From Pempheris klunzingeri (taxonomy: Eukaryota > Chordata > Actinopteri > Acropomatiformes > Pempheridae), in contig NC_092016.1 of NCBI RefSeq assembly GCF_042242105.1, positions 3,085,501 to 3,149,500 on the forward strand: 64,000 nucleotides of DNA. The letters run 5' to 3'. The notes under the pieces were generated by a model. That model had not been told where the DNA came from. It made no database searches and was given only the letters and a program-made list of their open reading frames with translations. A program made the translations under genes and the position numbers. Below, piece after piece: positions 12,522 to 24,477 of the stretch (the stretch's first letter is position 1; each line of letters starts with the position of its first letter).

Positions 12522-15500
12522 GGTTGACGTCTGTGTCAAGCACCACCAGTGAACTGATGAGATATTTGTTCTCTCTAAATGTGATTGATGTGCTAGAGAG
12601 AAGTGGAAGGGTTACTTGGTGAGCCATCACTGTTATTATAGATAATATTGGTGATATGAGTGCAATCACCAGCTGCAGTGATTCCACTGAAATGAACGGT
12701 CGATAATGACAATATTTTATCTAGATGGAGGACAGGAAGGGAAAAGAGAAAAGGAAGGATGATGAAGGACAGGAAGGGAACAGCATCTGCAGAAGAGCTG
12801 AGAACTGAGAGAAAACAAAAGCTTCAAGAGGAGAATGACAGGGTCAAAAGGACTCTGCAGTATCTGCCAGGGTTTGAAGTGGGTCTAAAAAGCCTGGAGG
12901 ATACACAAACATGAGGAAAAAACCACTGCTGAGTAAGCTAACAGTAATCGTGTTTACAGCAGCCAATCAGATACACAGACAAAAGTTTCTGCCCTGAGCT
13001 GAAATGATCTCAGCCGATTTGCGCCATCTCAAATATCCTTCGTCCGTTAATCTCCGACGGCCAATTTCTACTCTGGAGAGTGGCAACTGGATACAAATAT
13101 TTCCAATTCTTTGATTTTTTTCTGACTTAAGGGATGAGGAATGTTCAAAACAGAACCACCCTCTCTCATCTGCACGGGGAATTAGTTACCAGAAATGTTT
13201 CATCTGGGAGCGAGCGACATCGTCTGCACGCTCCATATTACTTTGTGCACAACCTCACTACTTCTTTTTTTCACCGTGACTGCAACTGTTGCACTCGCAT
13301 AAACAAAACGTAAAGTTTCTGAAAGTAAACGTAAGGCTCCAAAGCTAAGATTAAAGCTTTTACTTGGAGCCATGCAAAAAGATGTTCCACAGATGTTCTT
13401 TTTTCAGAGTGTGCAGAGAGCGTCGGATCTAAAACTGTCACATACTTGGTGTTATAACAGCCAGACGTCTTCCTATCAAGATGTATTTGGTTATTAAGAG
13501 CTCAGCTCAGCACTTATCCTGAATAGAGATATAGTTCATCACCACTGCTAATAGCCTTGTGTTGCTCTCACTACTTCCCCTGTGATGGGATTTAATTCAT
13601 CCCTTTTCAGCTCAGGTTTCCTAAATCTGTCTGAAAAAATAAACAGCTGCTGTCACAGTGTACTCAAAAGTTGGACGGGAGATGCAGGCAAATATTTGGA
13701 AATTCCAGCCACTATTGGGAACAAAATGACCTGCTTGATTGTGAAGTCTCAGGCTTTTCAAAGCCAGCCAGCCGCACGACATTCAGATATCGCACATTAA
13801 GTGAAATAAATGACGAGTTTCAACACTAACTGCATCATAATTCCTTTATTATTACTTCAAGCTTTGTGAGACAACAGTTGTGATGTCCTGAAATCCCTCT
13901 GGATCTTACGGCTCTCTGTTCTGTTTGTTATGGTGACATTAAATTAATTTATAACAGCTTTAGCTCTTTTGTTATGGAACAGATGTATTTTTCCTTGTAG
14001 CTTTTGTCTACTGACACGTGGTGCAGCGGCTCGAGAGAGGCAGCGCAAAATTAAAAAAACTCCAGGCGCAATAAATTCTCGACTGACACATCTTGGTCAA
14101 ATGAGAAAGGATTTTCCAGTGTCCTAACTTTTATGACTGCTTAGTAATACAAACCCTAACCCACGACACAAGAAGAGACCAGAGAATGCACAGCTAACAA
14201 TGCTCTCCTCTGAGGGATGGCGTCTCCATGCCAACCACGAGCATTGTGCCGGCGTTACCGTGACTACAGCCATATTGGCAGATGCCCAGGATCTGACAGT
14301 TGAAGCTTCATTCCTGTCAGGGGAGCGAAAAGATTAGGAGAGCAAATGCTGCCCGTCAGCTTAACACAAAGAAGATGATGTTTTAGTTACTTTAGCAGCA
14401 CTTTAGCTGAACTGGAGCTCAATGGATGGAGCCAGAAAAACAACTAGTGTGTGAGCTAACTGGTGCAACGTGACGCCAAAAACAGAGATTGATCAAAACA
14501 TTAACTGATACAAACGGCAACGGCTCATATTTTCCATTGATTCATGACAATGCACGCACTTGGAGAGGCAACCTCCTAAATCACAGGAGGCTGGGTGCAC
14601 CCTGCACAGGATGCTAGGCTACCACAGAGAGAGACACACACACACACACACACACACTCACATCTACAGGCCTGCATTACACTGGGAAGAAGCCCATGCA
14701 GACAGATGGAGATCAGGTCAGGCCCAGCTGAGGGGCGACGGTGCTCACCTCTTAGCAGCCATGTCATCCTTAATAAGCATTAGAGCGATGGCACTGCGTT
14801 TAGGCAGCATTCATTCATTTTGTGGCCCCTGGGGTGCAGTGAAACGAGCTGGAAACATCTGATATTGCCTGATACCTGATCACCTGATAGTGCCGTTAAA
14901 GCAGACATCTTTAAAACGGCTGCATTCAAACATGCAGCAGACACAAAGAAACGGTAGCATGCATTACAAGTCTTGTTTTATCTCTGCTGTGGTCTCCACC
15001 AACTTCATGAGGAACATAAATATATTATCTGCTAATTTTGTCTCTTCACCATTTGGTGCTTGGAAGGTCGTGTTTTTTTTTTACTGAAAACAGCTGCCTG
15101 CCTCACCTGGAAACAGGAATAATGAACAAAACAGTTAAGTTGCAGATTATAAAACCCAAAAATGAGCTGCAGGACACTAAACTACCCCCAGTCCTTCCTT
15201 AGCTAATGCAGTGCACTGAGGCAAAAGTTGAGCAAGGTTCAGCTTGACAAGAATGAAATGAATGAGGATGCTGCACTTTTTCACCCAAAGCTATCATCTG
15301 TCTGAACATGGAGCTTAATAACCACAGACCGATGTGCCAAGTTTAAAACTGAGAAGTCAGCCAAGCCAGTAGGTTATCATGGACACTCAGAGTTACAGAA
15401 TCTTTGCGAGGCGCATTTCTTATAACTAAAATATTAGAGATTTGTTCATCTCTGTTGTAACTGGGGTCACAGTGGGGGCTGGATTGCTTCATTGTCCACT

Positions 15501-18500
15501 GAAAGATAAAAAAGGTGCCTCTAATGTTTTGTCCAATTCCAGATCTTCTGTATGAAGAAGAAAGAAGATGTCATGGATCAGTCATGGCACTCGTCTTTCC
15601 AATATAAGCTAACTCTTCTTGCCTCGTGCCTTTTTCAGCCTAATGTCACTTAGCTCTGACGTTCTCTGAGAAGAAGAGTGAGGCTGCGATAGCGAGGACG
15701 GAGTTCTTGGAGACATCTGTAATCTCCTCCGGTGTGAAACAACAGTGCACTGGGCCAACACAGGCAGGAATGCATGTGTGTGTGTGTGTGTGTGTGAAGA
15801 CTGGGGCTTCGCCTTTGTCAAAATTTATGAGTAAGCAAGCAGGGGAGAGAAAACATTTGCTCTCCATAGTCACCACAGTCAAGCAAAGGCGACTATAGCC
15901 AACAAAATAACATACAAAGGTGCCCTAACTGCATCCTGCTGGAACCCAAGCCTGGGTTCACAGATCGAGGCTTGTCTACCTGCTGGCAGGGGAATGTTAA
16001 TCTCTACCATGTTTGCCCGACAATAAAAACACACTATACGCTCTTCAGCACGTAGCACATAGAAAAATGACAACATTTTGAGAACTGCTCTGGAAAAAAC
16101 ACGTTCGTGAGTGCATGCAGGCGCAATCCTAATAATGAGGTTATATACAGTATATATATATATATACTGTATATAACCTCAGAACTGGCAGTAAAACATC
16201 TTTTCCTTTAAACTGATAGAGCCTGCATGTGGTTTTGTAATGTGTTGCCATATGGAGGACAACTAACCTCTTGTCCAGATTAAAAGTCTGGCTAGCACAC
16301 GAGAGCCGTCCCAGGGGAGCGAGCTCATTCTTCGACTGAATAATGCTCTGCTGTGGTGTGGATCACAGAGGGTTTTATCCCACTATCAGCAATAGTTGAA
16401 GGGAGGGAGACAAACACTATACTTTAGAACAACCTAGACGCCAAAGAAATTAGTCAAGATAGTTGGGGAACAGCTAAAATCTGGTGTGTTTTATTTTGAA
16501 AAATGCACTAAAGATTACCACAGGACATTTGTCACGAATTCTTCTTCGGTTTCTTCTTCTTTGGTCATTTATAATCTTGTACTGCAGACTTTTATACAGC
16601 AATTACTTGTGTGTGGCCTTTCCTAGCTAACCCAAAACTTGCAGTTCAATTTAATGTAGATTCTTTCTTTCAGTTCATCGTTGTTTCGGTTTGTCCACAA
16701 GAATTTAGCAGAAATTGCCGTCTGTCTTTCCACAGCGTGTCATTCTGAGGACGCAGGTGATGCAGGTCCAGACCTCTTGTACAACCTCAGATTTCATCTT
16801 GCACAACACGTGATCAGATCAGATTGGACTGATACCCACACGGCGGGGCGGGTTGGTTTCACTCTATTGTGCACCCTTTTGTGCACGAGCTCTGCTCTGC
16901 TCTGTTCTCTCCCATCAGCTGTTGCCAGGTACTAAATCTACTGAACATGATACCTGTTGATGACTCTCACAAATACCTTTTACATAATACACAAGATCAG
17001 ACTGACACCAGGCCCACATTGCTTTGCTTACTTTATGAAAACAGACAGTAATTCTAATTCAACAGCAGACAGCACGATGCATTTAAAAGACCAGGATTAC
17101 CAACAAAGAAGTAATTGTAACGGGCAGCGTGGTTGTAGCTGGCAGCGCTCACATCTGCCTCCCACACAAACACCTTTATTCTATAGCAATGCAACCCTTC
17201 GGATCACCGTCTTCAATTGTATTCAAATGCGATGAATGTCTAAGTGCGGGATTAGTTTTGGAAGGGGTTCAGAGGATGGCAGTCAGGAGTCCGAGCTGCT
17301 GGACCAGACGACATTTACTTTCTCCATTACTGAAACCAGGGCAGCTGCCCAGACAGACAATTCAGCCCGAGAGAGGAGTGACACCCAAAAACAGGACAGA
17401 CAAAAAGGGAGAAAGACATTTATGGAGCACACCCTGACATCATTCCAATCCTTCTCCTCCCTAGATCCATTTTATGAAGCCCACATGCAGTCGCTGCCCA
17501 ACACCACATCTCAAAGACAGTTAACATTCCTGCAGTTTACATGCTCACAGTGGAATTAAAAAAAAAATCCTCCAATAAGCTCAGTGAAGGAGAAAGTCGG
17601 ACAGGAAAGACGCAATGTGCAGATGAAGAGGAGGAGGAGGAGGAGGAGGAGGAGGAGGAGGAGGAGGGCACCGGAAAAGGTTGACCTCAGATCTGTGTGT
17701 TCTGAGTGTTGCCACAGCTGTATCTGGTTCAGCAGAACACAAGTCACATAAAGGGGAGTTATCTGGGAAGACACTGCTGCTCAGCCTCCTCGTGTATTTG
17801 TTGTCTCTTGGCTCAGGTTGGGGCCTTTCTCAGTTTTTTTGCTGTTGCCAATACAATAGCTAACACTAATTTCAGTATATATATATGAAAAATATTCTTT
17901 TATATATTTATATATTTTTGTTTTCAACAAACAAAAGAAGCCAAGACTCAAAATGTTGAATACTGTCTAAACAGAACCAGCTGTACAAGTGATTTGCCAG
18001 CCTGAATGAGTCTAAACTAAGCAAATTATGATTTAAATCAGAAACTATTTGGCCAAAGAAGGGGTAAACAAGACCTCCAGGTAGTTTTTGTCAACTTTCA
18101 GTACCAAAATAACAATGGCAACATTTTTTCACATCATTTTGGCTCAAAGCTCATTAGACACAGACTATTTCATCATCGTTTGAGCACAAAATAATAAATA
18201 ATGTCTGCTTATACTTCCCCTTTTTTCCTTTCCTGCTATTTTTGATAACATTCGCTCCAAGTGTAACTTTTGACATCACTTAAATATCGATATGTCGCTT
18301 AAGTGTGTGTGCTGATCTTTACAGTTGTCAGAGAAACAACGTGTTATTCCTTCTATCAAAAAGGGTTTAAAGGGTCAGTTCAACAAAATTACAGAGAGAC
18401 ATGTTTCTTTTTGCCCCTCATAGCACACAGCTAGGCAGATATTTCCAGCTCAATGTGCCCAGGTTTTCAGATATCCACCTTTGTCATGACAATATAATGG

Positions 18501-21500
18501 GGATGAGTGGAATTTCCTCTGTGGTGCTCCAAGCATGTAAACTTAATTTCAGAGCCAGATTTCTGAAAACTTTGGCATGTGAAACTATCTTCAAGGCCCG
18601 AAACCACCAGGGTTGAATTAAAATATTCGTTTTTGTGCGATTTGGGTGGACTGACCTTTTAATATCATTCACATGGCCTTGTTTTTCTCATTTATTCCTG
18701 GGTGGAGTGGCTAAATGTAACTAGCTCAGTTCACGAATCACGAACAGCCTCTGTGATAATGAGCGCCAGCTGCTCGAAGGAGATAATAACACTTCCCAAC
18801 AGCATTATTCCTCACTGGTAGCAACACTTTCCTTCCAGACCTGAACTCGCTCGGATCTACTGATGTGGTTATTTGTTTGAGAGCTGATACAGAATGCTGA
18901 TATGAAAGCACTCTGACTATCTTGGACCAAACTCTCACACGGGCCGCAGGGGAAAAACCTGCTATGAAAACTGAGCTTTCAGTATTCAGCGTATTCAAAT
19001 GAGGAGTATTACAGATATAGGACAATGACAGGCTTCATGATTTTAGGTCAGTAAAGTTACTGATTAAACACCACTAATGCCACTACATGAGATTAACTGC
19101 AGTGGTTTTCCACAGATATGAGCAGTGAATCTCCAGCATTAGCTGGAATTTCTGCTGTCATTCACAGCGGGGATTGCTGAATGATGACTGATAACAAGCT
19201 GAGCAGCTTCCTGAAAAGTCACCTGAGTCTTTTTTGAAACAATTACACATGAGAGATATGAAGAAGCGTGATATGTGAAAGCGTTGGTATCACTATGCAG
19301 TACATCTGAATGCTATACATACTTCTAGAGGGATAAAGATGTCAACAGCTTGTCTCTGAAGAAAGCCAAATTAAAAAACCACAGGAATGACTGCTGAGCA
19401 CCAAGGCTGTCAACAAATTCTAAAAACAGGAATTTCAAGCATTTCTACTTTATATTCCACGTTCACTAAAACCTGAGCTATGAATGTATTGTTTCATCTC
19501 TTTAAAATGTACTGAAATACCCTTTGTGCCTACACACCTAAGCAAAATACTGAGGAAGGTTGCAAAGATTAAGATAACATATCACTTATTCTGACAACCC
19601 AGTTCTTGATCCACCTGACACCTGTGTTACTCAGGTGTCACATCATCCTGCTGCTTGTAATACTGAACGAGAACAAAGCACTTCCCTATTTGTCTCATCT
19701 GACTCTGACCACAAACCTGACAAATCTAACATGAACTTTCGCAACCAAAGACACACCCAATGTTAAATGTAATGTGTTCTGTTACAGCGCTAGTAAGGTA
19801 AACAGTTGGATCAACAGTTGGATCTAATGGCAGCTATTGTCGACACATTTTGTTTTACGCCTGTAACATTAAGAGCCTTGGAGATATAAAAAATGTGACT
19901 GTTACACTTCAATTACTTTGAAACACACTTTACAATATGCTCAGTACACGGGTTGATCTTATTTCTCCAACACCCCACCACCTTCTCTTCAAAGACCTGT
20001 TTGCACAGGTTGTCAGAGTCCATCGTCATTACGAAAATATTTGTTAAACTTCGACAATGTGCCCGTATGTATTAGGGTGTGTGCGTGTGGTTGGGTGGAG
20101 GTCAGGGAGGTGAAGCAAGTGACCTCAGTTGCTGCAGGCGAGCACTCTGACTTGCTATTTGTCCAAGATTGACATATAAAGTAAACAAATACAGCGTTTC
20201 ATTCTCGGGATCAGATGGTGAATGACTGCATGTGTGTGTTTGCGATGAGGGAAGTTGCTGGAGGCCAAACCTGAACTAATCTTTCATCCATTACAAAATA
20301 AATGCCACAGATTGAGGAACAAAATCTGAGTTTGTTCCCATAAGCAGACACTTTGTGTATTATTATAATTATTACTGAGGCTCCTGCAACACTTTCCCAG
20401 TGTAGCTGCATCTTATCTCAACTGGAAGATGAGCCAGCATTGTGCTGGACAGCCTGGGAGCTATCGGTGGTCGTCACAGTGTTCAGATTCAATAATAATC
20501 TGCTAAAACCTTCAACATAGCCGTAGCTTCTGATAAACTTTGATGGGTGCGACATTAAAACCCATTACCGTATGTGGCCTAATGGCTGGAGGCAGTTAAA
20601 ATGTTGTCATTTGAGGTAGGGAGATGTCTTTGGACGTTAAGTTCAAATATGGGTGAAGCTGCATGAATGAATATTGTTGAGGAGGCTGAGGACACGTCCA
20701 GACATCTGTGCTGATTATGGATGTAATCATCATTAACATTTTTAACTATGGTTACATTTGTAATTTCCCTTTAACGAAATTTGCATCTGAGAAGACATGA
20801 GAGAAACATCTCACACACTGAAACTACTCATGATGATGATTTTACCTTTCTGTAGATGAATGATGTCGGGGAAGTTGGCGAGCAGGCCTTGGTAGAGTGA
20901 CAGCTTGTCCAGCATATGGAAGAGGTCATACTTAGGTTGCTCTGCAAACATCTCTCCAATGTTCTCGTAGGTGCGGCCAGTATGGGAGATGGCGTTGTTG
21001 AAGGTTTCTGAGCAGTGGGGAGGGTCCAGCATAAACGCCTGGCTGATAGACTGGAAGGCATTTCCCAGCCGCTGGAACTCCTTCCTGAAGCCACCCAGGT
21101 GCTTACGCACCAGCTCCGAAGCAACATGTGTGAGCTGCATCACGCTGTCGTCCATCTTCTTAGCAAAGGCCTTGAAAGAGTCGATTCGCTCCTCTACATC
21201 CTGAAGGTCTTGGTGCTCGTTGGGGATCTGCAGGGTCAGCATGAAATGGGCACCCACCATCTCGTCCTTCTCTGCCCGTCTCTTGCCCAGTTTCCACTGC
21301 TTGTCATCAGCGCACATCAGAAAGTGCTCAAAGCCTTCATACTGGGAGAGGACTGGGTGACTGGTCATGTGGTTCATCCACAAAATCAGTCGCCTCTTGC
21401 GCTTCTCGATGAAGTCTTCCTCAAATCGGCCCGTGGCCTGCTTCTCAGGCAGGTGAGGAACGGAGATCACAGTGAACTTGTGTAGTAAGCGGTTGTACAG

Positions 21501-22274
21501 CCAGTCAAAGTGTTTGTAGCGCCTGTAGACGGGACGCCCTGTGTGGCTCGGCGTGACCCGGTACGAAATATACGTCTTGATGCCCTTGAACTTTGTCTGT
21601 TTCGTAGGGTCTTCGATGGAGCAGGAGAAGGGCTGTGGGCTCTCCTTCCACTGGGGGCCCAGGGGGCCCATGTCGATGGTGTACGACTCGGCTATCTTTG
21701 CCATCATGGGTACATCGCCCAACACAAACGCTTCAACCCCTGAGCGGACGAAGCTGGAAAATCTGTTCAAGTTCCTGCCCACCATACTGCCTTTCCTCGA
21801 GCTGGAGATGCTGTCCTGTCTCTCCATGTACGGTTTGGACCGGTAGTGCACGTTGGGATTGTTGGACAGTGGGCTCTGGTGGGCATGCCCATTGGCCCCG
21901 GGGCTCTTAGAGTGGTCGTCATCCACCACCGTAGATCTGTCGTCCCAGTCGTCCCAGTCGTCATCGTCGTCGTCATAGTAGCTCTGCTGTAAGTGCAGAG
22001 GAGTATTTGGGGTTGAGGGGAAATAGGAGGAGTCGTTTCCTAAAGATCCTGCCGGGCTTATGGAGCAGTCAGTCACGTTGGAGTTTGAGCGAGTGCGGAT
22101 AATTTCCACATAGGATGCTGGGAAGAGACCCCTCTCCCCCCGGCTGTTCTCCCCCTGAAACCAGCCGTCCACCGACTTCTCGTCAAAGATAACCAGTTCC
22201 TCGTTCTCCTGGATACTGATCTCCTCTTTGTTTTCACTCAGAAACGTGTAGATCGCTTTGGCTTTCACTGACAT
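8412..22274 (-). CDS. snx33: SNX33, sorting nexin 33 (SH3-PX-BAR protein), two coding exons
   Basis: The coding sequence joins 20846..22274 and 8412..8665 on the minus strand (1429 + 254 nt, 560 aa; human SNX33 is about 574 aa). An N-terminal SH3 domain covers residues 1-61 (ALYDF-like AIYTF, then DGWFQGE and FPASYVE). An acidic low-complexity linker with DDDDDDWDDWDD lies near residues 101-112. A PX domain spans about 213-323, with the phosphoinositide-binding RRY at 251-253 and LPEK at 275-278. A C-terminal BAR domain runs from about 356 to 560 and crosses the intron. The family remodels membranes in endocytosis and macropinocytosis, binding dynamin and WASP through SH3. The linkage to SNUPN and PTPN9 favours SNX33 over its paralogues SNX9 and SNX18. 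The start is the first ATG after a good acceptor (ctttag at about 22294) and has A at -3. The gene is head-to-head with SNUPN. Confidence 0.93.
8994..9145. repeat. Dispersed teleost repeat, truncated
   Basis: It begins TTAACCCTTGTATGGTATTT, then GGGTCTGTGG and an AT-rich stretch to CCAATGGGTCTGAG. This resembles a short inverted-repeat element I know from other fish genomes, truncated at its right side. It lies in the SNX33 intron. Confidence 0.4.
12434..12519. repeat. (TG)n microsatellite, longest in the window
   Basis: About 43 TG units with one early GAG interruption, in the SNX33 intron. Confidence 0.97.
16136..16181. repeat. Perfect 46-bp palindrome
   Basis: TGAGGTTATATACAG, an AT alternating centre and CTGTATATAACCTCA form two 23-bp arms that are exact reverse complements with no spacer. 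It can extrude as a cruciform or fold as RNA hairpin. It is probably a micro-MITE or (TA)n-derived structure. Confidence 0.85.
17628..17668. repeat. (GAG)n trinucleotide repeat
   Basis: About 13 GAG units, purine-only on the plus strand. Confidence 0.95.
18366..18663. mobile_element. MITE-like element with terminal inverted repeats
   Basis: The left end TTTAAAGGGTCAGTTCAAC pairs with the right end TGGACTGACCTTTTAAT (imperfect, about 20 bp). The interior is noncoding. The TTAAAGGGTCAGTTCAC-type terminus is common in teleost nonautonomous DNA transposons. About 298 bp. Confidence 0.6.
20846..22274 (-). CDS. snx33: SNX33 coding exon 1 (SH3, linker, PX, start of BAR)
   Basis: This exon encodes residues 1-476 plus the first base of codon 477. 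It ends in CAGAAAG followed by the donor GTAAAA at 20845-20840. Reading through the donor would add only 11 codons before a stop at 20811, so intron retention would remove most of the BAR domain. The exon begins with 19 nt of 5' UTR (22275-22293) after an AG acceptor, which implies an upstream noncoding exon. Confidence 0.95.
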
Positions 22275-22859
22275 CTTGATTCTCCAGTGGATCCTAAAGC
22301 AACAAATTCTACATGCACATAGTGCTTAGATTATGATGATGCTACTGTCTTAACGCATGCTGTACTGGAAACATCAGACACTAGCTCACTGGAATATTCA
22401 AACACATCTCACTTTACATGGCAGCTGTTGGATCAGGTGTGCAGCAGCACAGGATGACCTATGTAACTTTAATGATCTCACCCTTAGTAAACACAGGGGA
22501 AGGCAGCAGTTGCGTAAAACTATGACTTCTATCCGCCAAAAACAACTTGAGAATGTGCCTCCTTCAGCCCATTGAGGCTTCTGCTCTATTGTCTGATCAT
22601 CTGTTATTCTGCAAAGTCCAACAGTAACTTCAGGCTGTTAAGGCTCTATAACACACACACGAACTCCCTCAGAACAAACTCCTTTCACATCACAAACAGG
22701 TTCAAGAAGAAAACTGCTTTCACCAAAGAGCTCCTCTGACGGTGGCTTTAATCCTCAGAACCCGGACCAACCTCGCATTGTTCACTTATCGGACCCTAGA
22801 TTCTCATTCCGGGGCCTAAAAGTGCTCCTTAGTGGAAGTATTTCCAAGACAAAGTGTCC

Positions 22860-23110
22860 TGGCGTGAAGAGCAACACAGGGATGAGTAATGGTATCCCTG
22901 CGCATTGTGAGCCTGCATTCCCTCACACTGAAACTTGCTGCGTTTTCCTCGTAAACAGGTTCCTGCGCATCTTCAGTCGATCCGTGCAGTTGAACAAAAG
23001 CAGAAAAACAGAATCCACATCCAACCACCGTCCCTCCGCGGAGCATCAGCGCACCTCACGGCTCGGCCTTACTTCTCCGCTTCACTCCTGCGCGCTGCTA
23101 CAAAGTAACT
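22860..23110 (-). promoter_or_regulatory. CpG-rich promoter-like region of SNX33
   Basis: This stretch has many CpGs (for example ccgcggagc and gcgcgctgc), unlike the surrounding AT-rich DNA. It sits 0.6-0.8 kb upstream of the acceptor that precedes the SNX33 start exon. It probably contains the noncoding first exon, but I cannot pick the donor or transcription start with confidence. Confidence 0.5.
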
Positions 23111-23392
23111 CTTTCCATGACGTTAGACTCGGACAATTGGAGGCAACTTCGCCTTTTTTTTTTCATCTGCTCCTTTATATTCTTTACAAAGGGACACTGG
23201 CTCAACACCGCCCCCAGCAGGACACACTCGGTATAGCCTGTGACACACTGCACACCATCCAAGGGACACTGTACTACTAAAGGCCCTGCAGTGGTTGTTC
23301 TGGTGGGAGCAGAAAAGTTTATTCTGAACACTTTTCACATAACAAAGTGCTTCACAGGAGTAAAAAGAAGTTAAAAAGGAGATGCAGTATTA

Positions 23393-23740
23393 GTAAAGAT
23401 TCAAAGATTCAAAGCATTTATTGTCAAGTGTACAGTGCAGAAATGAGTTTCCCTGTACAATGAAAATCTTACTTTGCCATCCACACTGAATGCCAAAGAG
23501 TTAAAAAAAAGAATAGAAGAGGATAGAATAAAATATAAAAACATATAAATATAAACTACTATTGCTAAATAAACTGCTATTGCTTAACATATAAATATAT
23601 TTACAAAATGTGCAACTTAACATAAAGTACAGTCAATGTGCAGATTAGAGGTAGTTGTGACTCCTATTGGCTGTTAAGGAGCCTGATGGCGGTAATAACT
23701 GTAGGAGTGATAGTGGTAACATCTGCCAGCATAGATTTGT
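23393..23740. repeat. Interspersed repeat resembling a fish LINE 3' tail
   Basis: Contains AAAGATTCAAAG, TTTATTGTCAAGTGTACAG, ACAATGAAAATCTTACTTTG and, further on, AAGGAGCCTGATGGCGGTAA. This order of phrases recurs in fish genomes at the ends of LINE copies. Classification is from memory. Confidence 0.5.
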
Positions 23741-24231
23741 ATATTATAGCTTTTATTTCTACGGAGTTTAGTAGAACTAAGTTTCAGGTTTGTTCTGTAT
23801 GTACTTAGTTTACATTGTAGACACAAGTTTTCGCCAGAAATATTTCACCAGAAAAAGACAATAAAACAAAGCAGACAAATTAAAACAGTAAAAGTACAAT
23901 TTTGAAGGTTGTTTTCATTTTATGCTACAATATGTCTTTACCCCACCACATTCATTTAGCATTCCCAGCTAAAGTGAAAGTTTAAATGACACGATCAGAT
24001 ACTATTATATCATAATCATCATAATGATAATAACAACATAGTGAGTATACTTCTACTTCACATCAAGTACATTTTGTAGGTGCAGTAACAATCATGTACT
24101 TTAAAGGCAGGACTTTTACTTTGCTACTTTTACTTCAATCTGAATACTTCATCCAGTGCTGCAGATATGTATTTATACGCCAATGGACGAAACAAACTAA
24201 ACACACGTAACGCAGCACTTCTCAGGGAAAG

Positions 24232-24477
24232 TCTGCTGTGTAAAAACTCCGGGTTAGTTTTTCTGTGTAAAAACTCCGGGTTAGTTTGCTGTGTACAAAC
24301 TCCGGGTTAGTTTGCTGTGTAAAAACTCCGGGTTAGTTTGCTGTGTAAAAACTCCGGGTTAGTTTGCTGTGTAAAAACTCCGGGTTAGTCTGCTGTGTAA
24401 AAACTCCGGGTTAGTTTGCTGTGTAAAAACTCCGGGTTAGTTTGCTGTGTAAAAACTCCGGGTTAGTTTGCTGTTTA
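24232..24477. repeat. snupn: 26-bp minisatellite, nine copies, next to SNUPN promoter
   Basis: Nine near-identical units share the core AAAACTCCGGGTTAGTTTGC. One unit is 27 bp; the array has only a few substitutions (for example tctgctg, tacaaac). It ends with a partial unit at 24467-24477. The unit contains GGGTTA once, a telomere-like hexamer, but it is not a telomeric repeat. It directly precedes the inferred noncoding exon. Confidence 0.95.

Larger units (their letters stand above)
8666..20845 (-). other. snx33: SNX33 intron (12.2 kb)
   Basis: No gene was recognised inside. It holds TG/CA microsatellites at 11897, 12434, 14636 and 15776, a GGA-repeat at 17628, a perfect palindrome at 16136, a MITE-like element at 18366 and a truncated repeat at 8994. 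The rest is unique-looking AT-rich DNA without protein-coding signatures. Confidence 0.8.
22294..24477. other. Head-to-head spacer between SNX33 and SNUPN
   Basis: It contains the SNX33 CpG-rich segment, a LINE-tail-like repeat (about 23393-23740) and the minisatellite (24232-24477). No ORF resembling IMP3, which lies here in human, was found. Confidence 0.7.

Noticed and set aside
12334..12687. 117-codon ORF on the minus strand
   Set aside because: Largely a translated CA microsatellite (His-Thr repeat).
21015..21485. 156-codon plus-strand ORF opposite SNX33
   Set aside because: Antisense shadow of the conserved SNX33 coding exon.
24232..24477. CRISPR-like array or interstitial telomere
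   Set aside because: Units are directly tandem without spacers, and GGGTTA occurs once per 26 bp rather than contiguously.
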